A stretch of 19,112 nt of DNA, taken from Chloroflexota bacterium. Lineage in GTDB: Bacteria > Chloroflexota > Anaerolineae > Anaerolineales > Villigracilaceae. Below the pieces are notes generated by a model. That model saw nothing but the letters and a program-made list of their open reading frames with translations, was not told the origin of the DNA and did no database searches. The position numbers and the translations under genes are program-made. The stretch covers positions 1 to 19,112 of the forward strand of contig JAIWOB010000140.1 in the NCBI GenBank assembly GCA_020217065.1, written 5' to 3'. Position 1 is the stretch's first letter. Every line of letters starts with the position of its first letter. Of the stretch, positions 6,125 through 13,508 are shown in pieces.

Positions 6125-8749
6125 ATGCCCCAATCACCCGAACAAATTGCACTGGAACGCATCCGCCAAGCCGCCGACAGCGGAGCCGAATCCCTTGACC
6201 TTTCTGGTTTAGGGCTAACTTCCCTGCCGCCTGAAATCGGTCGACTCACCAACCTCGATTCTATGCTCCTGTTCCAAAATAAACTGACCAGTCTGCCGCC
6301 CGAAATTAGTCAACTTACCGGATTAACGCATCTTTCACTTTGGGATAATAAACTGTCAAACCTATCGCTTGAAATCGTTCAACTCACCAACCTGACAGAA
6401 CTTGACCTTTCCAAAAATCAACTGACTAGCCTACCGCCCGAAATCGGTCAACTCGCAAGCCTACAAAACCTTGAACTCTCCGAAAATCAACTGACTAGCC
6501 TACCGCCTGAAATCGGTCAACTTACCAACCTGACTAAACTTGACCTTTTTTTCAATCAACTAACGAGCCTGCCGTTTGAACTATGGAAATTGCCTGAACT
6601 TAAAAATTTATCCATTTCTGGCAATCCTTTTTCTGAAATTCCTACAGAACTATGGCGGAAAACCGATTTGAAAGAACTTGATATGAGCGGTTTGGGTCTT
6701 GCCGCCTTGCCGCCTGAAATCGGTCAACTCACCAACCTGACAGAACTTAATATTTCCTACAATCAACTGACGAGCCTACCGCTTGAAATCATCAGATTAC
6801 ATAAGTTAGGTTATATTAATCTACGGGGAAACCCATTAGAAATTGCCATCCCCGCTAAATGGTTAGAACCTGACAATTGGGGCGGCAGACCCCACACTCA
6901 AGAAATCCTCGCGCATTACAAGAGAATCTACGAAGAAGGCGGACGTGAACTGGGCGAAGCGCGTGTCCTCGTGGTGGGCGAAGGCGGCGTGGGCAAGACC
7001 TCCATCGTCAAACGGCTGATTGATAACACCTTCGACGACAAAGAAGACACCACCCTGATTGTTGAAAAGCGTCCCCTGCCGCTGGGCGATGTCCGCGCGC
7101 AAGTGTGGGATTTCGGCGGGCAGGAACACATGCACGCTACGCACCAATTCTTTTTCTCGGGGCGCAGTTTGTACCTGCTGGTCTTCGATACGCGCGGCAG
7201 TCTCGAACAAAATAAAGTGGACTATTGGCTGACGCTCATCAACGCCTACAGCAAAAACGCGTCCGTGATTTTGGTCGGCAACAAATGTGACCAACACGAA
7301 ATGGACGTCGAAAAACGCACGTTGCTAAACAGATACCCCAACATCTGCGGATTCGTGGGTACATCCGCCCGAACAGGCGAAAACATCGAAAGACTGCGCC
7401 ACAAAATTCAGGAGGAAGTCCGCGCCATGCCGCAGGTGCGCGTCCTCTTCAGCGCGGACTACCTCGCGGTTAAGGAGGAGATGGAAACCCTCAGCGCGGC
7501 GCACATCTCCCACGAGGAATTTGTCCGCGTCTGCGAGCGGCATGGCGTCAACGACGAAAAAGACCAGGACAACTTGCTCGACCTGCTGCACGACCTCGGC
7601 ACGGTCTTGTACTTCCGCGACGCGGACGGGAATCCGCTGCTGCCCGCGCTCGGCGTCCTCAACCCCAACTGGGTCACGCGCGGCGTGTATCTCATCGTCA
7701 CCCATCCCGCGCTCAAGGATAAACACAAAGGCAGGCTGACGATGAAACTGCTGCGCGAGATTTTATCCGCGCCCGAATATTCCCGTCACTGCGAAGACAT
7801 CGCGAAACTGCTCGAACGCTTCGAGTTGTGCTACCGCGCGGATGATTCCTCCTACTGGCTGCCCAGCCTGATGGAAAAAGACGAACCCGCCGCGCTCGGC
7901 GACTTCTCATCCGCCATGAAGTTCGAATACTGGCATCCCGAACTGCCCAAGAGCGTCATCGTCCGCTTCATTGTCAAAGCCCACAAAATGATTTTGGATA
8001 ACAAAGTCTGGCGCTACGGCGCAGTCCTCAAACTGGATGGAAACACCGCGCTTGTCCGCGCCGACGAACATCTCAAGCGCGTCAGCATTTTCATCGCTGG
8101 AGAAGAATCCACCCGCCGCGACGCGCTCGCGATTCTCCGCGCCCATTTCGACGACATCCACGCCAGGTTTGCAACTCCACCCCAAGCCTACATCTACCCG
8201 CCGCAATGCCCAAGCCTATACTTGCCATTTGAAAAAATGAAGAGGCTATTAAAAACAGGCACGACAACAATCCCCGATGAATGTAACAATAAGCCCATCA
8301 CCATCAACCTGCGCGAACTGCTGGACGGATTCGTCACTCCGCAAGAGCGCCGCAAGGACGAAGAACGCGAAGAAAAGGAATTTGGTCGCAGAGGCAATAT
8401 TCACGTACACATCGGCGATATGCATGGCAGTTCGCTAACCATCGGCGACAACAACGCCACCAGCGTGAGCGTGCAAAATAGTTTCAACGCCCTTCCCGCC
8501 GAAATCCAAATCGCGCTGGCGGAATTGCTCCGCAAGGCGGAGGAGACCCTGTCCCAAGTGCAAGACCCCGACGATAAGGAAATTTTGCAAAGCGCATTGG
8601 ATAAACTAAAAACCTCCAAGCCCAACAAAAAATGGTATTCCGTCAGCGTTGAAGGACTCATCCAAGCCGCAAAGAACTTGAATGAATTAGGAACGCCTGT
8701 CATTGACTTGGCGGGAAAGATTTTGAATCTGCTCAGTCCCCTGCCGTAA
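6125..8749 (+). CDS. ROCO-family GTPase (LRR-Roc-COR) with extra C-terminal helical domain
   Basis: ROCO proteins are large Ras-like GTPases that dimerise through COR. Residues ~20-240 carry about nine leucine-rich repeats of ~23 residues (LTSLPPEIGQLTNL type). The Roc domain (~278-435) has every G motif: Walker A GEGGVGKTS (285-293), G3 DFGGQE (329-334), G4 NKCD (386-389) and G5 SA (414-415). COR follows (~440-735), with NWVTRGVYLIV and VWRYGAVLKLDGNTALVRADE. After a charged linker, residues ~757-786 form a Gly-rich beta stretch (HIGDMHGSSLTIGDNN), and ~790-874 a helical domain ending KILNLLSPLP. This tail is not part of the ROCO core and resembles tails I recall from bacterial conflict or signalling NTPases; that is inference. 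The LRR-encoding DNA is more AT-rich than the rest (about 40% GC in 6541-6600 against 60% in 7561-7620). An AGGA site precedes the ATG. Confidence 0.92.
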   Translation: MPQSPEQIALERIRQAADSGAESLDLSGLGLTSLPPEIGRLTNLDSMLLFQNKLTSLPPEISQLTGLTHLSLWDNKLSNLSLEIVQLTNLTELDLSKNQLTSLPPEIGQLASLQNLELSENQLTSLPPEIGQLTNLTKLDLFFNQLTSLPFELWKLPELKNLSISGNPFSEIPTELWRKTDLKELDMSGLGLAALPPEIGQLTNLTELNISYNQLTSLPLEIIRLHKLGYINLRGNPLEIAIPAKWLEPDNWGGRPHTQEILAHYKRIYEEGGRELGEARVLVVGEGGVGKTSIVKRLIDNTFDDKEDTTLIVEKRPLPLGDVRAQVWDFGGQEHMHATHQFFFSGRSLYLLVFDTRGSLEQNKVDYWLTLINAYSKNASVILVGNKCDQHEMDVEKRTLLNRYPNICGFVGTSARTGENIERLRHKIQEEVRAMPQVRVLFSADYLAVKEEMETLSAAHISHEEFVRVCERHGVNDEKDQDNLLDLLHDLGTVLYFRDADGNPLLPALGVLNPNWVTRGVYLIVTHPALKDKHKGRLTMKLLREILSAPEYSRHCEDIAKLLERFELCYRADDSSYWLPSLMEKDEPAALGDFSSAMKFEYWHPELPKSVIVRFIVKAHKMILDNKVWRYGAVLKLDGNTALVRADEHLKRVSIFIAGEESTRRDALAILRAHFDDIHARFATPPQAYIYPPQCPSLYLPFEKMKRLLKTGTTTIPDECNNKPITINLRELLDGFVTPQERRKDEEREEKEFGRRGNIHVHIGDMHGSSLTIGDNNATSVSVQNSFNALPAEIQIALAELLRKAEETLSQVQDPDDKEILQSALDKLKTSKPNKKWYSVSVEGLIQAAKNLNELGTPVIDLAGKILNLLSPLP

Positions 8750-8750
8750 A

Positions 8751-8793
8751 TCAAAAGACCTCGAAGATTCCGCGAAGCGAACCTCCGAGGTCT
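8751..8793 (-). terminator. Hairpin terminator after ileS, shared with the ROCO 3' end
   Basis: Arms starting AGACCTCGAAG (8756) and ending CTCCGAGGTCT (8793) pair at 13 of 15 positions around a short loop. On the minus strand the hairpin is followed by TTTTGATTT, so it should terminate ileS; on the plus strand it has no U-tract but may still protect or end the ROCO transcript. Confidence 0.7.
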
Positions 8794-8809
8794 GATTACT
8801 GACCGTTGA

Positions 8810-11800
8810 TTACTTGCTTACTTTCAGCAACCCCACCTTGACCTTCTCTCCCTCAAACTCATCTTCCACGACAGAAGCGTTCGCGGGCGGAGCGGAAAAA
8901 GTCAGGCTGACGGCGAGCGTCTCGGCTTTGACGTAATCCGCATGGGTCTCGATGGCGGACTTCAAGCCTGCGCTGGCTTCGACGAACAACTCGATGCGGT
9001 CGGCGACGTCCAGGTCGGCGGTCTTACGCAAGTCCTGGGCGCGGCGCAGGAACTCGCGCGCCAAGCCTTCGGAGACCAGTTCGGGCGTCAGGTCGGTGAC
9101 GAGGGCGGCGACGTACGCGCCTTCCTCCGCCACGGCAAAGCCAGCCTTCGCCTGCGCCTTCACTTCCACTTCATCTGAGAGGATTTGGAAGGTCTCGCCG
9201 CCAGCGGTGACTTCCAGCGGCTTGCCAGAGGTCAAGGTCTGCGCCACGGTCTCTGGATTCATGGCAAGGATTGCCTTCTGAATCGCGGGAAACTTGTTGC
9301 CGTACTTCTGTCCCAACTGCTTGGGCAGCGGCTTGACGGCATGAGAGACGGCTTCGGTTGCAGCGTCCAACAAACGGACTTTCTTTACGTTTAATTCGTC
9401 GGCGACAACATCCGCATTTTTCATCAAAGCGGCGCGTTCAAAGTTATTGCCCACCGAAAATGCGGCTTCGGCAAGGGGCTGACGCACCTTGCGATTCGCC
9501 TTCTGGCGCGCCGAATGTCCGAGCGAAACGAGTTTCATCACCAGCGCCATTTCGCGGTTGAGCGACTCGTCAATGAATTCTTCCATAACCTGGGGCCAGG
9601 CGGCGAGGTGGACCGACTCGGGCGCGGTCTCATCCACCGAGCGCACCAGATTCTGATATAGTTCTTCAGCCATAAACGGCATGGCAGGCGCAATCAATTT
9701 GGCAATCGTCGTCAATGCGGCGTAGAGCGTCGAATACGCGGATTGTTTATCCGCGCTGGAGTCGTTCTTCCAGAACCGGCGGCGCGAACGGCGCACATAC
9801 CACGTGGAAAGCGTTTCAACGAATTTCTCGACAGGGCGGGTGGCGTTGGTCACATCGTATTCTTCATAGGCTTGGGTCACATCGCGGACGAGGACATTGA
9901 GCTCGGAAAGCAGCCAGCGGTCCAGGTCGTTTGTGGCGGCGGTGACGGTAAGTGCCTGAGGCTTGTCGAGGTTGGCGTAAGTCACAAAGAACGAGTAGAC
10001 GTTCCACAAAGTCAGCGTAAAACTGCGAATCACGTCGCCCACCAGTTCGGAGGAAAAACGCCGCTCCTGTCCGGGCGGGGTCGCGGTGTATAGATACCAG
10101 CGCAGAGCGTCCGCGCCGTGAGCGTTGATGACATCCCACGGCTGAACAATGTTGCCCAGCGATTTGGACATCTTGCGTCCCTGCGCGTCCTGAATGTGCC
10201 CAAGGCAGATGACGTTTTTGAACGCAACCTGGTCGTTAAGCAGGGTCGAGATGGCGTGCAGCGAATAGAACCAGCCGCGGGTTTGGTCCACCGCTTCGCA
10301 AATATAATCGGCTGGATACTGCGCCTTGAATTTTTCCTGATTTTCAAACGGGTAATGCCATTGAGCGTAAGGCATCGCGCCGGAATCGAACCATACGTCA
10401 ATCAGGTCTTTGACGCGGGTCATTCGTCCGCCGCACTTTTCGCATTTCCAATGGATATTGTCCACGTGCGGGCGATGCAAATCCAAGCCGCTCAAATCGC
10501 GCCCCGCCTTCTCCGATAATTCGCTCACCGAGCCGACGCATTCGCGCTCATGACAATCGTCGCACTCCCACACGGGCAGCGGCGTTCCCCAGTAACGCTC
10601 GCGGCTGAGCGACCAATCAATGTTGTTCTCCAGCCAGTTGCCAAAACGCCCATTTTTGATGTGGTCGGGGACCCAGTGGATGGTCTTGTTTAACTCCACC
10701 AGGCGGTCGCGTTTGGCGCTCGTGCGGATATACCAAGACTCGCGGGCGTAATACAAAAGCGGGGTAGAACAGCGCCAGCAGAAGGGATATGTATGGGTGT
10801 ATTTTTCAGAGCGATACATCAACCCGCGCGATTCGAGGTCTTTAATGATTTGCGGGTCGGCGTCTTTGACGAAAACTCCGCGCCAGGGCGTGACTTCGGG
10901 AATAAACGCGCCGTCCGGCTGCACCGTAAGCAAAATCGGCAGATTGTATTCCCGCCCCGATTCCATGTCTTCCGCGCCGAAAGCGGGCGCAGTGTGAACC
11001 AAGCCCGTGCCGTCTTCGGTGGTGACGTAATCTTCGAGGATAACGTAATAGGCGGGCTTGTCCACAGGCAGGAAAGTGTAAAGCGGCTGGTATTTCATGC
11101 CCTTCAACTTCTTGCCTTTGAAGGTGTCCACCACTTTGACTTCTTCTCCCCGAAAGACTTTCTCCACCAAATTCCTGGCGAGGATAAGTTTTTCCTTTGC
11201 GCCTTCGTTATCGCGCTCGACCACCGCGTAGTCCACATCGGGATGCGCGGCGACAGCCACGTTGGACGGCAAGGTCCAGGGCGTGGTCGTCCACACAAGA
11301 AGGGAAGTGTCGGGCTTGTCCGCCAGCGGGAAACGGACGAAAACCGACGGGTCGGTCGCTTCGTCGTACCCCAGAGCGACTTCATGGTCGGAGAGCGGCG
11401 TGCCGCAGCGCGGGCAATATGGGACAATCTTATAGCCTTTGAAAAGCAAGTCCTTTTCCCATAGGCTTTTGAGAATCCACCAAACCGTTTCAATATACTC
11501 ATTCTCGTAGGTCACATACGCGGTTTCGAGGTCAACCCAAAAAGCGATACGGTCGGTGAGTTTCTCCCACTCCTGGATGTAAGTGAAGACCGACTTGCGG
11601 CACAACTCGTTGAATTTATCTACGCCATAATCTTCGATTTGCTGCTTATTCGTAAAGCCCAGCTGCTTCTCGACTTCGATTTCGACGGGCAAGCCGTGCG
11701 TATCCCAACCGCCGCGGCGCGAGACATGGTAGCCGCGCATGATTTTGTAGCGCGGAAACATATCCTTGAACGCGCGCGCCAGAACATGATGAACGCCGGG

Positions 11801-11959
11801 TTTGCCGTTGGCGGTGGGCGGTCCCTCGTAAAAAACATACTCCGGCTTGCCTTGACGCTGCTCGACGGTTTTCTTGAAAATCTCCCGCTTTGTCCAGAAT
11901 TTGAGGATTTTCTCTTCCATCGCGACAACATCGAGTTTTGGATTGACTGCTTTGAACAT
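8810..11959 (-). CDS. ileS: Isoleucyl-tRNA synthetase, long (type 2-like) form
   Basis: IleRS charges tRNA-Ile. The 1049 residues fit the long form. Visible in order: the class I HIGH-like motif as HHVL (57-60) after GPPTANGKPG, the CP1 editing domain with TTTPWTLPSN (224-233) and the DGTGLVHTAPAFG segment (~316-328), Cys pairs CPRC (182-185), CWRC (394-397) and CEKC (506-509), and the KMSKS loop exactly as KMSKS (596-600), then anticodon-binding helices. The PTANGKPGVHHV form of the first motif and the length suggest the IleS2 class, members of which are often less sensitive to mupirocin; this assignment rests on motif appearance. AAGGAG lies 5 nt before the ATG. Upstream is a T-box leader specific for isoleucine. 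Confidence 0.95.
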   Translation of the reverse strand: MFKAVNPKLDVVAMEEKILKFWTKREIFKKTVEQRQGKPEYVFYEGPPTANGKPGVHHVLARAFKDMFPRYKIMRGYHVSRRGGWDTHGLPVEIEVEKQLGFTNKQQIEDYGVDKFNELCRKSVFTYIQEWEKLTDRIAFWVDLETAYVTYENEYIETVWWILKSLWEKDLLFKGYKIVPYCPRCGTPLSDHEVALGYDEATDPSVFVRFPLADKPDTSLLVWTTTPWTLPSNVAVAAHPDVDYAVVERDNEGAKEKLILARNLVEKVFRGEEVKVVDTFKGKKLKGMKYQPLYTFLPVDKPAYYVILEDYVTTEDGTGLVHTAPAFGAEDMESGREYNLPILLTVQPDGAFIPEVTPWRGVFVKDADPQIIKDLESRGLMYRSEKYTHTYPFCWRCSTPLLYYARESWYIRTSAKRDRLVELNKTIHWVPDHIKNGRFGNWLENNIDWSLSRERYWGTPLPVWECDDCHERECVGSVSELSEKAGRDLSGLDLHRPHVDNIHWKCEKCGGRMTRVKDLIDVWFDSGAMPYAQWHYPFENQEKFKAQYPADYICEAVDQTRGWFYSLHAISTLLNDQVAFKNVICLGHIQDAQGRKMSKSLGNIVQPWDVINAHGADALRWYLYTATPPGQERRFSSELVGDVIRSFTLTLWNVYSFFVTYANLDKPQALTVTAATNDLDRWLLSELNVLVRDVTQAYEEYDVTNATRPVEKFVETLSTWYVRRSRRRFWKNDSSADKQSAYSTLYAALTTIAKLIAPAMPFMAEELYQNLVRSVDETAPESVHLAAWPQVMEEFIDESLNREMALVMKLVSLGHSARQKANRKVRQPLAEAAFSVGNNFERAALMKNADVVADELNVKKVRLLDAATEAVSHAVKPLPKQLGQKYGNKFPAIQKAILAMNPETVAQTLTSGKPLEVTAGGETFQILSDEVEVKAQAKAGFAVAEEGAYVAALVTDLTPELVSEGLAREFLRRAQDLRKTADLDVADRIELFVEASAGLKSAIETHADYVKAETLAVSLTFSAPPANASVVEDEFEGEKVKVGLLKVSK

Positions 11960-11975
11960 TCTCGCTCCTTGTTAT

Positions 11976-12094
11976 GTCATTGCGAGTAAGGCGTTTTTCC
12001 CGACAAAGCAATCTCCTAAACAATCGGGGATTGCTTCGGGCAAAAGAGCGTCGCCCTCGCAACATTTGCGCCAGCGCGCAAGCGCAGGCGTGAC
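11976..12094. repeat. Palindromic GTCATTGCGAG-type repeat inside the ileS leader
   Basis: The segment starts GTCATTGCGAG and ends with CTCGCAA...TGAC. Internally AGCAATCTCC (12007-12016) pairs with GGGGATTGCT (12026-12035) with one mismatch, and TTGCGC-CAGC-GCGCAA forms a small hairpin near the right end. The GTCATTGCGAG...GCAATCTCC pattern is a widespread bacterial intergenic palindrome type. It occupies most of the space between the T-box terminator and the ileS start, so it would be in the mRNA leader. Confidence 0.65.
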
Positions 12095-12103
12095 ATTGGA
12101 AAT

Positions 12104-12141
12104 TAAAAATAAAAGCTCTCATCTCACACAGAGACGAGAGC
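12104..12141 (-). terminator. Regulated terminator of the ileS T-box
   Basis: On the minus strand GCTCTCGTCTC (12131-12141) pairs with GAGATGAGAGC (12115-12125), with one G-U pair, and is followed by TTTTATTTTT. The 5' side directly follows the T-box motif, as needed for a terminator/antiterminator switch. Confidence 0.88.
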
Positions 12142-12398
12142 GCTGCTCACGCGGTACCACTCTGCTTCCTGTCAAAAAGACAAGGCGCTTATTGGACGAC
12201 TGTCATCATCCTGTCCTGATAACGGGGGACAACTTCGGCTCGCTTACTTTCACTGGCTGTCGGCGATTGGCTTCGACCTGTGATTTCTGTTCGCGGCTCC
12301 GGGAGGATTTTCCGTTTGCGTCGTTGACCCGCTTTCCACCAAACCGCAGGCTCTCTGACAACTCTTCAAACGTACTCGTTCCCATCTCTGCTTTTGAC
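12104..12398 (-). promoter_or_regulatory. T-box riboswitch, isoleucine (ATC specifier), controlling ileS
   Basis: On the minus strand this leader has the T-box motif AGAGTGGTACCGCG (12150-12163), close to the AGGGTGGNACCGCG consensus. Upstream lie stem I features in the right order: GGGAACGAGTA near 12372-12383, AGAGAGCC and GGTTTGGTGGAAA near 12325-12355, then GAACAGAAATCACAGG where ATC (12282-12284), followed by A, is the likely specifier codon for isoleucine. Uncharged tRNA-Ile would pair with ATC and, by its NCCA end, with the T-box bulge, favouring the antiterminator and ileS expression. A consensus promoter precedes it and an intrinsic terminator ends it. Confidence 0.92.
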
Positions 12399-12404
12399 CG
12401 CCGA

Positions 12405-12433
12405 ATTATACACAGGAGAAAGGCAAACGGCAA
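12405..12433 (-). promoter_or_regulatory. Promoter of the ileS T-box transcript
   Basis: A -35 box TTGCCG (12428-12433), a 17-nt spacer and a perfect -10 box TATAAT (12405-12410) preceded by TGTG. The start is predicted near 12398, just upstream of stem I of the T-box. Confidence 0.75.
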
Positions 12434-12586
12434 GGCTGCGGCTTGGCGATTGCCCGCATTTTTTATTCCGCGTTTCGAGGCGTGACTTCCGTCTGAATTA
12501 GACGGCGGAATAAGAGGAGAAATCGCCAGCGCGGTTTCCAGAGTTTCAAGGCAATGCGAACCCGCTTCATCTCACCGCGTTTCGAG

Positions 12587-12592
12587 TACAAT
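12587..12592 (+). promoter_or_regulatory. -10 box of the sensor operon, probably leaderless
   Basis: TACAAT ends 7 nt before the ATG at 12600, so transcription should start at or next to that codon. No Shine-Dalgarno is present and no strong -35 was seen. A small 6-bp hairpin lies further upstream at 12489-12505. Confidence 0.5.
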
Positions 12593-12599
12593 CATGCGC

Positions 12600-13508
12600 A
12601 TGAAACGCGTTGTTCTTTTTCTGCTTTTCCTGCTGACCGCTTGCTCGAACGAGCCTCGCCCTGCCGCGACAGTGGAACTCGGCAATCTTCAACCGCTGCC
12701 CGCTCCAACCCTGGATGTGACTCCGCTGCATCTGGCGGTGGCGGCGGTCATTTCTCCGCAAGGTACGGTGGAATCCTACGCAGGTTTCGCCGATTATCTT
12801 GCGGAGAAACTCAATCGTCCGGTTGAACTCGTTCAGCGCCGCACCTATATGGAAGTCAACGACCTGATAGAACAAGGCGGGGTGGACCTGGCGTTCGTCT
12901 GCACCAGCGCCTATATCGTTGGCTATGAAGATTTCGGCATGGAACTGCTCGCTGCGCCGCAGGTAAACGGCGAGACGGTCTATCACGCTTACCTCATCGC
13001 GCCGGTCAACAGTCAGGCGCGGGATATGGCTGACCTGAAGGGCAAAGTCTTCGCCTTCACCGACCCCATCTCGCTGACCGGGCGCGCCTACCCTACCGCG
13101 CTTGTTCAGCAACTGGGCGTCACGCCCGAGACCTTCTTCAGCCGCACCTTTTTTACCTACAGCCACGACGAAGCTATTTACGCCGTCGCTAACGGGCTGG
13201 CGGACGGCGCCAGCGTGGACAGCCTGGTATTCGAATACGCCCTTTCCCGCGACCCCTCCCTGTCTAAAAAAGTGAAAGTGATTCATCAATCGCCGCCCTT
13301 TGGCATCCCGCCGGTGGTGGTTAACCCAAACTTGCGTCCGCAAGTCAAGGCAAATTTGCAGGCGCTCCTTCTGGAAATGGAAAAAGACCCCGCCGGTCAA
13401 ACCGCCCTCAGCGCTATTGGCGTGGAACGCTTTGTCACAATTGACGATTCCGCCTACGCGCCCGCCCGTTCGCTGATTGAGGGAGCGATGTTGCCGGGTT
13501 TGCCATGA
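12600..13508 (+). CDS. PhnD-like phosphate/phosphonate-type substrate-binding lipoprotein
   Basis: This family binds phosphate, phosphite or phosphonates outside the cell, usually for an ABC transporter. The 302 residues start with a lipoprotein signal whose lipobox is LTAC (Cys15). The binding domain (~40-290) shows LNRPVELVQRRTYMEVNDL, DLAFVCTSAYIVGYE, the FAFTDPISLTGRAYP segment typical of the ligand-contact loop of PhnD-like proteins, and SHDEAIYAVANGLADGASVDS. I prefer ATG 12600 to ATG 12594 because it gives the usual MKR signal start and fits a leaderless transcript. Its stop overlaps the start of the sensor kinase gene (ATGA). No permease or ATPase gene lies in the operon, so it may serve sensing rather than import. 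The ligand cannot be fixed from sequence alone. Confidence 0.85.
   Translation: MKRVVLFLLFLLTACSNEPRPAATVELGNLQPLPAPTLDVTPLHLAVAAVISPQGTVESYAGFADYLAEKLNRPVELVQRRTYMEVNDLIEQGGVDLAFVCTSAYIVGYEDFGMELLAAPQVNGETVYHAYLIAPVNSQARDMADLKGKVFAFTDPISLTGRAYPTALVQQLGVTPETFFSRTFFTYSHDEAIYAVANGLADGASVDSLVFEYALSRDPSLSKKVKVIHQSPPFGIPPVVVNPNLRPQVKANLQALLLEMEKDPAGQTALSAIGVERFVTIDDSAYAPARSLIEGAMLPGLP

Noticed and set aside
9743..11464. Several plus-strand ORFs of 116-223 residues inside ileS
   Set aside because: They are antisense shadows of ileS with no motifs.
12567..13400. 277-residue minus-strand ORF opposite the binding lipoprotein
   Set aside because: It is a shadow of the plus-strand gene, whose lipobox, family motifs and coupling to the kinase are clear.
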